DNA of 47,883 nt from Cellulomonas denverensis (GCF_012396125.1 NZ_JAAXOX010000017.1:1-47883), one strand, 5' to 3'. Shown: positions 8,675 through 17,531, counted from the first letter of the stretch. Notes: a model not told the origin generated them from the letters alone. Numbers and translations are program-made.

Positions 8675-8712
8675 CGGAAGGGCCGGAACCCTCGCGGGTT
8701 CCGGCCCTTCCG
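8675..8712. terminator. Strong bidirectional terminator hairpin
   Basis: 17-bp perfect stem with a four-base TCGC loop; the core arms are GGAAGGGCCGGAACCC and GGGTTCCGGCCCTTCC. It lies between convergent genes ending at 8658 and 8754. Confidence 0.85.
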
Positions 8713-8753
8713 TGTGGGTGGGCGGTGCGGCCCCTCCAGCCGCACCGTCCTGG

Positions 8754-9386
8754 TCAGGAGGCCGAGCGGTCCCGGCGGCGCACCGCGCCGATCAGGGAAC
8801 TCACCAGCAGGCCGACCCCCGCCACCGCCAGCAGCGCGATGAACGCCAGCTGGAAGTCGATCCGCAGCCCGGCGGCGGCGGCCAGGATCCCGGCGCCGAC
8901 CGCGACCACGATCAGGCCCCAGATCACCGTGCCGGAGCGCGGGCCCCGCGGCGGAGCCGGGGCGGGCACCGGGGTGGGTGCGGGTGCCGACCAGCCCGCG
9001 GCCGGGGCGGGGGTGCCGCTCCAGGACGGTGCCGGGCCGGTGCTGGCCGCCGGGTCCGGCCGGGGCTGGGGGTGCGGCTCGGCGGCGGCGAAGGCCGCGG
9101 TGGGCATCGCGGCGGTGGCCGGGGGAGTGCCGAGCACGGCGGTCTCCGGCTCCGCCGGCGTGGGCTGCTCGGGCCCGTCGGAGGCCTCGGTCTCGATCAC
9201 CGCGGTCTCGTCAGCCACCTCGGTCTCGTCAAGCACCTCGGTCTCTGCGGCGTCGACGGCCTCGATCGCCTCGGTCTCGCCGGCCGCCTCGATCACCTCG
9301 GTCCGGTCCTGCTCGGTGGTCTCGATCGCCTCGGTCGGGTCGATCTGCTCGTTCCCGGAGCCCTGCTCCGGTGTGCGCTCGGACAT
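8754..9386 (-). CDS. Acidic-repeat membrane protein of the PspC cluster
   Basis: 210-aa protein of unknown function. The first 80 residues are very acidic and low-complexity, with repeated TEAIE / TEVIE / TEVLDETEV units. A Pro/Ala-rich linker follows, then two C-terminal transmembrane segments (about residues 152-172 and 178-200: VIWGLIVVAVGAGILAAAAG, LAFIALLAVAGVGLLVSSLI) and a short basic tail. The ATG at 9386 shares its A with the TGA of the upstream PspC/LiaF-like gene (TGATG), so the two are translationally coupled. Position suggests an accessory membrane component of that sensory cluster; the function is not known. Confidence 0.75.
   Translation of the reverse strand: MSERTPEQGSGNEQIDPTEAIETTEQDRTEVIEAAGETEAIEAVDAAETEVLDETEVADETAVIETEASDGPEQPTPAEPETAVLGTPPATAAMPTAAFAAAEPHPQPRPDPAASTGPAPSWSGTPAPAAGWSAPAPTPVPAPAPPRGPRSGTVIWGLIVVAVGAGILAAAAGLRIDFQLAFIALLAVAGVGLLVSSLIGAVRRRDRSAS
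9177..9338 (-). repeat. Degenerate acidic coding repeat
   Basis: Imperfect repeat inside the acidic membrane protein gene. On the plus strand it shows many copies of CCTCGGTCTCG and CCTCGATCGCC with irregular spacing, encoding the TEx(I/V) acidic units. It probably arose by slippage. Confidence 0.55.
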
Positions 9387-10879
9387 CAGTCCTCCTCGAT
9401 GGTCACGTCGCCCAGGCCGAGATCGACCTGGAGCTCGAGCTGGGCGATGGTGTCGTCCACCAGCTCCTCGCTGCGGAAGGTGGCGCGGTTGCCCACCCCG
9501 CTCACGCTGCGGGAGGAGTCGTCGACCTCCCAGTAGACCGTCCCGCCGCCGGAGCGGACGGTGGCCTGCACCGGCACCCCGTCCGGGACGATCACGGTGA
9601 CGTTGCCGAGTCCGGCCTGCACCGGGACCACCAGGGTCTCGTCCTCGACCATCGGCACGTCGGTCAGGTCGACCACGGTGCTGCCGACGCCGAGGGCGAA
9701 GCCGTCCTCCGCCTCGGCCCGGGAGGTCACGTCGTAGGTCCGGTCGCCGACCGCCACCGATCCGTCACTGTCCCGCCAGCGCCACACCGAGTCCGAGTCG
9801 GCGGCGATCGCCGGACCGGCCACCACGAAGCCGATGATGGCCAGGGCGGTCAGGCCGCCGGCGTGCCGGCCGAGCAGGCCGCAGACGATGATCGCCAGGC
9901 CGACCAGGATCACGCCGCCGCCGACCAGGACACTGGCCACCGGGCCGGTGTAGAGGTCCATCCGGTCGGCGATCAGCAGGGCCGCCAGCCCGAGCAGGAT
10001 CAGGCCGACCACCACACCGGTCACCGCGGAACCGGGTCCGGGAACCGAGGGCTTCACCGGCTTGGGCGGCTTCGGGGGCTTGGGCGGCATCGGCGGGCGC
10101 GGCGGGGTGACCGGACGCGGCGGCACCGGGCCGGCACCGGCCGGACGGGGCTGCTGCCAGTACGGCGCGGAGCTGGGCGGCGGGGTCGGTGCCCCGGTGC
10201 CGTAGGGGGTGCCGTGGTGGCCGGGGCCCGGGTTGGGGGCGTGCGCCGAGGTCCGCGGCGGAGCCGCGCCGGTCGCCGGGGCCGGGCTGCCGGCCGCGGC
10301 GGTGGGGGCGCCGGGGGTCTCGGGGGTGGGGGTCGGGAACGTGGGATCCGTCATCGGAGCCTGACCTTCTGTGCTCGTCGGAGGGCCGCTGCCCTTGCGG
10401 GCGTTCGCGGCGATGATGACAACGGCGACCAGTGCCGCGGACCAGGCGATGGCGGAGAACCAGCCGGAGTCGAACGGACCCCAGCTGAACCACCAGCCGC
10501 CGCTGGTCGCGCCGATCAGGACCACCAGGCCGGCGCCGATCAGCGCGCCGTTCCAGTCGCCGTGGATGGCCTGCTCCAGGTGGATCCGGCCGTCCGGCTC
10601 CGGCAGCAGCGCCCAGGCCACGCCGTAGAGCACCAGGCCGAAGCCCATCAGCACGGTCAGGCCGACCACGCCGCGCACCAGCAACGGGTCCATCCCGAAC
10701 CGTTGCGCCAGGCCGGAGCACACCCCGCCGATCCAGCGGTCCTCGCCCCGGGTGATCCCGAGACCGCGGATCGCACCGAAGAATCCGTCCCCGCTCGCCC
10801 CGCCGGGTCGTCCCGGCGTCGGTCCGGAACCGGCCGGGGGCGGGGTGCCCGGGCCGTAGCCGGTGCTGTCGTTCGTCAT
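9386..10879 (-). CDS. PspC domain protein with LiaF-like C-terminal domain
   Basis: 497-aa membrane protein likely to sense or damp envelope stress. A PspC domain lies at about residues 30-95 (GEDRWIGGVCSGLAQRFGMD, then LLVRGVVGLTVLMGFGLVLYG). Further membrane spans are followed by a cytoplasmic, strongly Pro-rich linker (residues 175-285, including repeated PPKP) and more hydrophobic segments (about 290-370). The C-terminal beta-rich domain (VTVIVPDGVPVQATV, LGLGDVTIEED) resembles the 'cell wall-active antibiotics response' domain of LiaF. It is divergent from a PspC-histidine kinase and response regulator, an arrangement known in actinobacteria, so it probably acts in that pathway. The ATG at 10879 has AGGA 7 nt upstream; the frame continues 19 codons further with no ribosome site. 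Confidence 0.8.
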   Translation of the reverse strand: MTNDSTGYGPGTPPPAGSGPTPGRPGGASGDGFFGAIRGLGITRGEDRWIGGVCSGLAQRFGMDPLLVRGVVGLTVLMGFGLVLYGVAWALLPEPDGRIHLEQAIHGDWNGALIGAGLVVLIGATSGGWWFSWGPFDSGWFSAIAWSAALVAVVIIAANARKGSGPPTSTEGQAPMTDPTFPTPTPETPGAPTAAAGSPAPATGAAPPRTSAHAPNPGPGHHGTPYGTGAPTPPPSSAPYWQQPRPAGAGPVPPRPVTPPRPPMPPKPPKPPKPVKPSVPGPGSAVTGVVVGLILLGLAALLIADRMDLYTGPVASVLVGGGVILVGLAIIVCGLLGRHAGGLTALAIIGFVVAGPAIAADSDSVWRWRDSDGSVAVGDRTYDVTSRAEAEDGFALGVGSTVVDLTDVPMVEDETLVVPVQAGLGNVTVIVPDGVPVQATVRSGGGTVYWEVDDSSRSVSGVGNRATFRSEELVDDTIAQLELQVDLGLGDVTIEED

Positions 10880-11015
10880 GGCTCGATCCTGACCCGGCCG
10901 GCCACCGCCGGACCATCGGGGTCGACCCTGAGCCACCCCTGAAACCCCCGGTCCGGGTCCCTGACCGCACCCCGGAGATCGGGCCCGGGGGGTTCGGCAG
11001 CGGGCCGGGACGTGT

Positions 11016-11021
11016 GACGAT
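11016..11021 (+). promoter_or_regulatory. -10-like GACGAT of the kinase gene
   Basis: GACGAT lies exactly 6 nt before the ATG at 11028, with TTCGGC 17 bases further upstream as a weak -35. There is no good Shine-Dalgarno sequence, suggesting a leaderless mRNA. The rest of the 148-bp divergent intergenic region (10880-11027) shows no clear operator. Confidence 0.4.
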
Positions 11022-11027
11022 CAGTGC

Positions 11028-12323
11028 ATGCAGACCCCCGTCCGGCCGCCGTTGCGCCGCCCCGAACGTGGCCGCGTCCTCGGTGGCGTGGCCGCTGGGC
11101 TCGCCGTGCACCTGGGGCTTTCGGTCCGGCTGGTGCGGGTGTTGTTCGTGGTGCTGACCCCGGTGGCGTTCTTCGGGCCGCTGCTCTACATCTTCTGGTG
11201 GGTCACGGTGCCGCTCGGCGACGCCGGCCGGATCGCCGATCAACGGCCCGCCGCCCAGTCCCGGCTGGCCCCGGTGCTCAGTCCGGCCCGGGTGGACCTG
11301 CTCCGCCGGTTGCCGTGGGGCGAGACTGCGGTCGGTGGCGGACTGGTGGTCGCCGCGGTCGCGCTGCTGCTGAACCGGTCCGGGCTGGCGGTCGGGTCCA
11401 GCTGGCTGGTGCCGGTGCTGCTGCTGGTCGCCGGGGTGGCGCTGGCCTGGAGCCAGCTGGACGCGGTGCAGAAGGAGCGCAAGGCGTCCCCGCGCAACCG
11501 GGTCAGCGTGCTGCGGCTGGTCGGTGGCCTGGTGATCGCCGGCGTCGGGGTGCTGCTGCTGGTCGGCAAGGAGACCGAGCCGGCCACCCTGGTGCAGTCG
11601 ACCGTGGCGGCGCTCGCGGTGCTGGCCGGCGTGGCGCTGGTGCTGGCCCCGTGGTGGCTGCGCCTGGTCCGCGAACTCGGCGACGAGCGCACCGCCCGGG
11701 CCCGGGAGTCCGAGCGCGCGGACATCGCCGCCCACCTGCACGACTCGGTGCTGCAGACCCTGGCGCTGATCCGGGCCCGCGCCGACGACGCGACCGAGGT
11801 CGCCCGGCTGGCCCGCGCCCAGGAACGCGAACTGCGGGCCTGGCTGTACGACGACCGCCCGGAGCCCGGCACCTCGGTGGCGGCGGTGCTGCGCGAGACG
11901 GTCGCCGAGATCGAGGACACCCGGGTCGGCTCGGAGGGCGAGGCGGTCACCATCGACGTGGTGGTGGTCGGTGACTGCGAACCGGACCAGAACACCGACG
12001 CCCTGTTGCAGGCCACCCGCGAGGCGCTGCTGAACGCGGTCCGGCACGGGCGCCCGCCGGTGTCCTGCTACCTGGAGGTCGGGCCGACCGAGGTGGAGGC
12101 CTTCGTCCGCGACCGGGGCACCGGCTTCGATCTGGCGGCCGTGCCGCAGGACCGGTTCGGGGTGCGCGAGTCCATCCTCGGCCGGGTGCGCCGCCGGGGT
12201 GGGACGGCCTCGGTGGTGTGCAAGGACGGTGGCGGCACCGAGGTCCGCCTGCAGGTGCCGCGCGCGGGCGTGGCGAACGAGGCGCCGGCCGATCCGGCCG
12301 AGGAGAGGACGATGCAGTCATGA
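11028..12323 (+). CDS. PspC-domain sensor histidine kinase
   Basis: 431-aa membrane kinase of the HisKA_3 (NarL-partner) type. An N-terminal PspC domain (residues 12-65, GRVLGGVAAGLAVHLGLS) is followed by several transmembrane segments (about 100-215). The dimerisation/phosphoacceptor helix carries HLHDSVLQTL with His238 as the expected phospho-site. A HATPase domain follows, with N-box REALLNAVRHGRPP and G-box VRDRGTGFDL. The gene overlaps the response regulator gene by four bases (ATGA), so the pair is coupled. It probably senses envelope or membrane stress, with the divergent PspC/LiaF-like protein as likely modulator (inference from domains and synteny). Confidence 0.88.
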   Translation: MQTPVRPPLRRPERGRVLGGVAAGLAVHLGLSVRLVRVLFVVLTPVAFFGPLLYIFWWVTVPLGDAGRIADQRPAAQSRLAPVLSPARVDLLRRLPWGETAVGGGLVVAAVALLLNRSGLAVGSSWLVPVLLLVAGVALAWSQLDAVQKERKASPRNRVSVLRLVGGLVIAGVGVLLLVGKETEPATLVQSTVAALAVLAGVALVLAPWWLRLVRELGDERTARARESERADIAAHLHDSVLQTLALIRARADDATEVARLARAQERELRAWLYDDRPEPGTSVAAVLRETVAEIEDTRVGSEGEAVTIDVVVVGDCEPDQNTDALLQATREALLNAVRHGRPPVSCYLEVGPTEVEAFVRDRGTGFDLAAVPQDRFGVRESILGRVRRRGGTASVVCKDGGGTEVRLQVPRAGVANEAPADPAEERTMQS

Positions 12324-12976
12324 GCGAGCCGATCGACGTCGTGCTGGTGGACGACCACCTGATGTTCCGGGCCGGGGTGCGGGCCTCCCTGGACGACCGG
12401 GTGCGGGTGGTCGGCGAGGCCGAGACCGTGGAGCAGGCGGTGGCGGTGGTCCGGGACCTGCGCCCGCCGGTGGTGCTGCTGGACGTGCACCTGCCCGGCG
12501 GCGACGGGGGCGGCGGGCACGAGGTGATCCGGTCCTGCCAGGACCTGCTGGCCGACACCCGGTTCCTGGCGCTGTCGGTCTCGGATGCGGCCGAGGACGT
12601 GGTCGCGGTGATCCGGGCCGGGGCGCGCGGCTACGTGACCAAGGCGATCTCCGGGCCGGACCTGTCGGCGGCGGTGGCGCAGGTGGCCGGGGGTGACGCG
12701 GTGTTCAGCCCGCGGCTGGCCGGCTTCGTACTGGACGCCTTCGGCACCGCGGCCGGCGACGTGGCCACCGGTGACGACGAGCTGGACCGGTTGTCCGCCC
12801 GGGAACGCGAGGTGATGCGGTTGATCGCCCGCGGCTACTCCTACCGGGAGGTCGCCTCGGAGCTGTTCATCTCGATCAAGACGGTCGAGACCCATGTCTC
12901 GGCGGTGCTGCGCAAGCTGCAGCTGTCCTCCCGGCACGAGCTGACCCGGTGGGCGGCGGCCCGGCGGTTGCTCTAG
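12320..12976 (+). CDS. NarL/LuxR-family response regulator
   Basis: 218-aa cytoplasmic DNA-binding response regulator. The receiver domain shows the acidic pair in LVDDHLMFRAG, the phosphoacceptor Asp55 in VVLLDVHLPGG, and Lys108 in GYVTKAI. A LuxR-type helix-turn-helix occupies about residues 155-210 (LSAREREVMRLIARGYSYRE, then KTVETHVSAVLRKLQ). The ATG at 12320 lies inside the 3' end of the kinase gene (ATGA overlap); an open frame begins earlier at 12218 but that part is kinase sequence. Targets probably include the divergent PspC operon. Confidence 0.92.
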   Translation: MSEPIDVVLVDDHLMFRAGVRASLDDRVRVVGEAETVEQAVAVVRDLRPPVVLLDVHLPGGDGGGGHEVIRSCQDLLADTRFLALSVSDAAEDVVAVIRAGARGYVTKAISGPDLSAAVAQVAGGDAVFSPRLAGFVLDAFGTAAGDVATGDDELDRLSAREREVMRLIARGYSYREVASELFISIKTVETHVSAVLRKLQLSSRHELTRWAAARRLL

Positions 12977-13071
12977 GCATCCAGGTGAGGAAAGCCACGA
13001 CTCGCCTCGGCGTGTCGGGCGGTTCGTCCGTGTGAAGCTGGCGGTTCCCCCCATCGTCGAGGAGACGCCCC

Positions 13072-13422
13072 ATGGACATCGTCTACGGACTGCTCGTGGT
13101 CCTGCACCTGATCGGCTGGGCCATCGTGCTCGGCGGCTGCATCGTGACGCTGCGGCAGCAGACCTTCCCCAAGGGCGCCCTGCACGGCGCGCTCACCGCC
13201 CTGGTCACCGGGTTGATCATGACCGGCCTGCGCTCGGCCGAGGTCGCCGGGCTGGACAAGCCGGACAACGCGAAGATCGGCGTCAAGCTGGTGATCGCCC
13301 TGGTCGTCACCGTGCTGATCTGGCTGGGCCGGCGCAAGCCGGAGCAGGTCACCAAGGGCCGGGTCGGCCTGGTGCTCGGCCTCACCGCGGTGAACGTGGT
13401 GATCGCCGTGCTGTGGCGGTGA
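13072..13422 (+). CDS. Small integral membrane protein, unknown function
   Basis: 116-aa protein, almost entirely hydrophobic with three to four membrane helices: YGLLVVLHLIGWAIVLGG, ALTALVTGLIMTGL, LVIALVVTVLIWLG, LVLGLTAVNVVIAVLW. A basic loop RRKPEQVTKGR lies before the last helix. The GAGGAG Shine-Dalgarno sequence is 7 nt before the ATG. The fold vaguely resembles small CopD/YjfL-like helical proteins, but I recognise no functional motif. It is convergent with the DUF4190-type gene, 16 bases away. Confidence 0.7.
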   Translation: MDIVYGLLVVLHLIGWAIVLGGCIVTLRQQTFPKGALHGALTALVTGLIMTGLRSAEVAGLDKPDNAKIGVKLVIALVVTVLIWLGRRKPEQVTKGRVGLVLGLTAVNVVIAVLWR

Positions 13423-13438
13423 CCCGCTCCGGCCGCAC

Positions 13439-13879
13439 TCAGAAGTTGCAGGTGTAGCGGATCCCGTCCACGTAGTGGGTGCCGTTGCCCAGCTCCTGGC
13501 AGGTGTCCCACACCGCGAAGATGCCGAGCCCGATGATGGTCAGGGCGACCAGCCAGAGCGCACCGACCGCGATCGCGATCCAGGCCATCACCGTGCTGGC
13601 GGTGTCCCCGGCGCCGCGCTTCTTCACCAGCGACACGATGCCCAGCACGATGCCGACCAGGCTGGTGCAGCCGATCACCGACAGCACCAGGGCGACGATC
13701 GGCAGGGTGCGGGAACCGGCGGGCGACGCCGAGGGCTGCTGGTACTGCGGCGCCACCGGGGCGGCCGTGGGGTAGGGGTACTGCGGGGCACCGGGCGCGG
13801 GCTGGGTCGGCTCCGGCCCGGTCCACGGCTGGGGCTGGTCCGGCTGCTGCGGCTCGGGCGGGGGCACTGGGCTGCTCAT
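13439..13879 (-). CDS. DUF4190-type membrane protein with Pro/Gln-rich N terminus
   Basis: 146-aa protein. The first 55 residues are Pro/Gln/Tyr-rich (QPWTGPEPTQPAPGAPQYPY), typical of cytoplasmic tails in actinobacterial membrane proteins. Two transmembrane helices follow (LPIVALVLSVIGCTSLVGIV and VMAWIAIAVGALWLVALTI) around a KKRGAGD loop, the DUF4190 pattern. A short extracytoplasmic tail holds two cysteines (DTCQEL and RYTCNF) that could form a disulfide. GAGGA lies 3 nt before the ATG. Function unknown. Confidence 0.75.
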   Translation of the reverse strand: MSSPVPPPEPQQPDQPQPWTGPEPTQPAPGAPQYPYPTAAPVAPQYQQPSASPAGSRTLPIVALVLSVIGCTSLVGIVLGIVSLVKKRGAGDTASTVMAWIAIAVGALWLVALTIIGLGIFAVWDTCQELGNGTHYVDGIRYTCNF

Positions 13880-14003
13880 GGGTCCTCGTCTCGGGTGTCA
13901 CGGCCGCCGGTGCGCGACCTGTGCACCGATCGTGCCAGGTCCGCCGCCACCGCTGCAGGAGGGTCCTGCGATGTCGGTGTGGACGCCTAGGCTAGGTCCC
14001 GCC

Positions 14004-16502
14004 ATGACGTCGCTCTTCGAGAACCTCCCGCTGCCCGGCCTCGACCTCGCCCGCCTGCCCGCCACGCCCCCGCGCGCGGAGATCGCCGACGAGCCCCGCC
14101 GCCCCGGCCACGGGCCGCACCGTGCCGACCCCGGATCGTTGCTGGAGGGCCTGAACCCGGAGCAGCGCGCCGCCGTGCTGCACACCGGTGGCCCGCTGTT
14201 GATCGTCGCGGGTGCGGGCTCCGGCAAGACCCGGGTGCTGACCCACCGGATCGCCTACCAGCTCGCCACCGGCCGCGCCCGGGCCGGGGAGATCCTGGCG
14301 ATCACCTTCACCAACAAGGCCGCCGCGGAGATGCGCGAGCGGGTCGCGGCCCTGGTCGGTCCCTCCGCCCGGGCGATGTGGGTGTCCACCTTCCACTCGG
14401 CCTGCGTGCGGATCCTGCGCAAGGAGGCCGGCACCCTCGGGCTGCGGTCCAGCTTCTCGATCTACGACTCCGCCGACTCGCAGCGGCTGATCACCCTGGT
14501 CGCCCGCGAGCTGAACCTGGACCCCAAGCGCTACCCGCCCAAGGCCCTGGGGTCGAAGATCTCCTCGCTCAAGGACGAGCTGGTCGCACCGGAGGACTTC
14601 GCGGCGACCAACGGCGGCGACGGCGGTAACGACTTCGACCGCACGCTCGCCCAGGTGTACACCCGGTACCAGGAGCGGCTGCGCCAGGCGAACGCGCTGG
14701 ACTTCGACGACCTGATCATGACCACGGTGAACCTGCTGCAGGCGTTCCCCGCGGTCGCCGAGCACTACCGGCGGCGGTTCCGGCACGTGCTGGTGGACGA
14801 GTACCAGGACACCAACCACGCGCAGTACGTGCTGGTGCGGGAACTGGCCGGCGCCGGGGCGGACGGCGCGGACGACGACGTGCCACGGGCCGAGCTGACC
14901 GTGGTCGGCGACTCGGACCAGTCGATCTACGCCTTCCGCGGCGCGAACATCCGCAACATCATGGAGTTCGAGGCCGACTACCCGGACGCCACCACCATCC
15001 TGCTGGAGCAGAACTACCGCTCCACCCAGACCATCCTGTCCGCGGCGAACGCGGTGATCAGCCGGAACCCGGGCCGCAAGGCCAAGCGGCTGTGGACCGA
15101 CTCCGGCCAGGGCGCCCAGATCGTGGCCTACGTCGCCGACGACGAGCACGAGGAGGCCCGGTTCGTCGCCGAGGAGATCGACCGGCTCGGCGACTCCGAC
15201 GGTGTCCGGCCCGGTGACGTGGCGGTGTTCTACCGCGCCAACGCCCAGTCCCGGGCGCTGGAGGAGGTGCTGGTCCGGGTCGGCCTGCCGTACAAGGTGG
15301 TCGGCGGCACCCGGTTCTACGAGCGCAAGGAGATCAAGGACGCAATCGCCTACCTGCGGGCGATCGCGAACCCGGACGACGACGTCAACCTGCGCCGGAT
15401 CCTCAACGTGCCCAAGCGCGGGCTGGGCGAGCGCTCCGAGGCGATGGTCGCCGCCTACGCCGAGCGGGAGCGGATCTCGTTCGGCGCCGCGCTGGACCGG
15501 CTGGACCAGGTGCCCGGCCTGGGTACCCGTGCGGTCACCGGGCTGCGCGCCTTCGCCGAGATGATGTCCGGGCTGCGCGACCTGGCCGAGTCCGGGGAGG
15601 CCGGGCCGGCCGAGGTGCTCGGTGCGGTGCTGGACCGCAGCGGCTACCTGGCCGAACTGCGCGCCAGCGAGGATCCGCAGGACCAGACCCGGGTGGAGAA
15701 CCTCGCCGAACTGCACGCGGTGGCGACCGAGTTCGAGGAGTCCGAGCCGGACGGCGATCTGGCGGACTTCCTGGAGCGGGTGTCGCTGGTCGCCGACTCC
15801 GACCAGATCCCCACCGACGACGGTGCGGACGGTGCGGAGGGGGCCGCCCGGGCGGCGGACCAGGGCGTGATCACCCTGATGACGCTGCACACCGCCAAGG
15901 GCCTGGAGTTCCCGGTGGTGTTCCTGACCGGGATGGAGGACGGGACGTTCCCGCACATGCGCTCGCTGGCGGACACCGACCAGCTGGCCGAGGAACGGCG
16001 GCTGGCCTACGTCGGCCTGACCCGGGCCCGGGAGCGGCTGTACATCTCCCGGGCCGCGGTGCGCACCGCCTGGGGGGTGCCGAACGAGTTCCCGGCCAGC
16101 CGGTTCCTGGACGACCTGCCCGAGGAGCTGATCGACTGGCGGCGGCGCGAGTCCAGCACCGACCGGCTGCGCGGCCCGGGCGGGTTCCTGGGCGGACGCT
16201 CCGGCGGTTTCGGCTCCGGGACGTACCGCGGCGGGTCGGGGGAGCCCAAGGCCCGCGAGCGGCGCCGGGTGGACCTGAGCCAGCGGCCGGCCGGTGGGGC
16301 GACCTTCGGGTCCGCCACCCCCCGGCCGGATGCTCAGATCCCGGATCTGGCGGTGGGCGACCGGGTCACCCACGACAGCTACGGGCTGGGCACCGTGGTC
16401 GCGATGGAGGGGGTCGGGCAGAACGCGGTGGCCAAGGTCGACTTCGGCACCGAGGGCACCAAGCGGCTGCTGCTGCGGTTCTCCCCGGTGACCAAGCTCT
16501 GA
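14004..16502 (+). CDS. pcrA: ATP-dependent DNA helicase PcrA/UvrD
   Basis: Superfamily 1A 3'-5' helicase of DNA repair and replication-fork rescue, 832 aa. Motifs in order: Walker A GAGSGKTRVL (residues 70-79), AITFTNKAAAEMRER (Ia), the STFHSACVRILR segment, Walker B VDEYQDTN, GDSDQSIYAFRGA (III), QNYRS (IV), TLHTAKGLEFPVVF (V) and EERRLAYVGLTRARERL (VI). A Gly/Arg-rich linker leads to a C-terminal Tudor-like domain (VGDRVTHDSYGLGTVV) used in RNA polymerase contact. Start choice is uncertain. I favour ATG 14004 (MTSLFENLPLPG), which fits family N termini and has TAGGCT 10 nt upstream. ATG 13971 has an AGGAGG 8 nt upstream and would add 11 residues. Confidence 0.93.
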   Translation: MTSLFENLPLPGLDLARLPATPPRAEIADEPRRPGHGPHRADPGSLLEGLNPEQRAAVLHTGGPLLIVAGAGSGKTRVLTHRIAYQLATGRARAGEILAITFTNKAAAEMRERVAALVGPSARAMWVSTFHSACVRILRKEAGTLGLRSSFSIYDSADSQRLITLVARELNLDPKRYPPKALGSKISSLKDELVAPEDFAATNGGDGGNDFDRTLAQVYTRYQERLRQANALDFDDLIMTTVNLLQAFPAVAEHYRRRFRHVLVDEYQDTNHAQYVLVRELAGAGADGADDDVPRAELTVVGDSDQSIYAFRGANIRNIMEFEADYPDATTILLEQNYRSTQTILSAANAVISRNPGRKAKRLWTDSGQGAQIVAYVADDEHEEARFVAEEIDRLGDSDGVRPGDVAVFYRANAQSRALEEVLVRVGLPYKVVGGTRFYERKEIKDAIAYLRAIANPDDDVNLRRILNVPKRGLGERSEAMVAAYAERERISFGAALDRLDQVPGLGTRAVTGLRAFAEMMSGLRDLAESGEAGPAEVLGAVLDRSGYLAELRASEDPQDQTRVENLAELHAVATEFEESEPDGDLADFLERVSLVADSDQIPTDDGADGAEGAARAADQGVITLMTLHTAKGLEFPVVFLTGMEDGTFPHMRSLADTDQLAEERRLAYVGLTRARERLYISRAAVRTAWGVPNEFPASRFLDDLPEELIDWRRRESSTDRLRGPGGFLGGRSGGFGSGTYRGGSGEPKARERRRVDLSQRPAGGATFGSATPRPDAQIPDLAVGDRVTHDSYGLGTVVAMEGVGQNAVAKVDFGTEGTKRLLLRFSPVTKL

Positions 16503-16572
16503 GGCACTCAGGACGCGGTCGGGCGCCGGGCGCACTGTCCTAGGTAGCGCGATCTCCGGCAGGATTCCGCCC

Positions 16573-17241
16573 ATGCGTAGCCCCCTCTTCGATCACGTCC
16601 ACGCCGAGGTGCAGTCCTCGGACCTGTTCGCGCTGCAGAGCGACCGGATGCTCAAGGTGACCCTCGGCCCCGACGTGCTGGCGGGCAAGGGCACGATGGT
16701 CGCGTACCAGGGCCAGGTGCAGTTCCACCACGAGGGATCGGGTTCGGTCGCCCGGTTCGTCAAGAACGCGATGAGCTCGGACAACCAGCCGCTGATGCGG
16801 GTCTCCGGCCAGGGCGAGGTGTTCTTCGCCCGGTCGGCGGAGCACGTGTTCCTGATCCAGCTGGAGGGCGACGCGATCAGCGTCAACGGCTCCTCGCTGC
16901 TGGCCTTCGAGAGCCGGCTGCAGTGGGATCTGCACCGGACCAAGGGCGCCGGGATGATGACCAGCGGCCTGTTCAACACCCTGATCCACGGTGAGGGCAT
17001 GGTCGCGCTGACCTCGCACGGTGCGCCGATGATCCTGGACTGCTCGCAGCAGCCGACCTTCGTCGACCCGAATGCCACCGTGTGCTGGTCGGCCAACCTG
17101 ACCCCGGGCATCGTGAACAGCATGAACATGCGGTCGCTGATCCGCGGTGGCACCGGCGAGGCGTTCCAGTACTCGTTCCACGGCCCGGGCTTCGTGGTCG
17201 TGCAGCCCTCCGAGGGTTACCCGATGCCCACCCACGCCTGA
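16573..17241 (+). CDS. AIM24 family protein
   Basis: 222-aa protein of the AIM24/TerD-like beta-sandwich family (mitochondrial biogenesis AIM24 in eukaryotes); its bacterial role is unclear. Recognisable features: LKVTLGPDVLAGKGTMVAYQ near residue 27, repeated Gly-turns such as VSGQGEVFFA and GEGMVALTSHG, and the C-terminal RGGTGEAFQYSFHGPGFVVV. There is no signal peptide or membrane span, so it is probably cytosolic or peripherally membrane-associated. There is no clear Shine-Dalgarno sequence; CAGGAT lies 7 nt before the ATG, the leaderless pattern repeated across this window. 70 bases separate it from pcrA. Confidence 0.85.
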   Translation: MRSPLFDHVHAEVQSSDLFALQSDRMLKVTLGPDVLAGKGTMVAYQGQVQFHHEGSGSVARFVKNAMSSDNQPLMRVSGQGEVFFARSAEHVFLIQLEGDAISVNGSSLLAFESRLQWDLHRTKGAGMMTSGLFNTLIHGEGMVALTSHGAPMILDCSQQPTFVDPNATVCWSANLTPGIVNSMNMRSLIRGGTGEAFQYSFHGPGFVVVQPSEGYPMPTHA

Positions 17242-17531
17242 GTCTCGCTGGTTTGACGCTGGGGTGGGGCGAGGTGAATCGTCGTGCCTGCGCCCCGGGT
17301 CCGCCGAGTTACTGCCGGGCTGAGCCAGGGGATGTGTGGCCAGGGATGCTCGGGTCGTTGCGCCCCGGGTTGCGGGCGAAGAAGCGTCGAGAGGACAACC
17401 TGCGCTCGACCGGTGTCCGACTCATCCCCTGGATCTGGGCCGACCTCTGGCCCCCGGCGCCCTCCCCAACCTCCTCCACACCGCCCCCGTCCCCCCGCGT
17501 GCCCGCCCGCGACCCCGCTGATGTCGCCAGC

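Noticed and set aside
10880..11027. LiaR-type operator between the two PspC genes
   Set aside because: Several GC-rich partial palindromes exist (such as GGTCCGGGTCC), but none stands out from the background enough to call.
13955..13969. Terminator call for the hairpin before pcrA
   Set aside because: No gene on the plus strand ends just upstream; the stem is only 6 bp and coincides with a possible ribosome site.
13992..16574. 860-codon open frame antisense to pcrA
   Set aside because: Lies fully opposite a well-conserved helicase gene; its sequence has no protein-like motifs.
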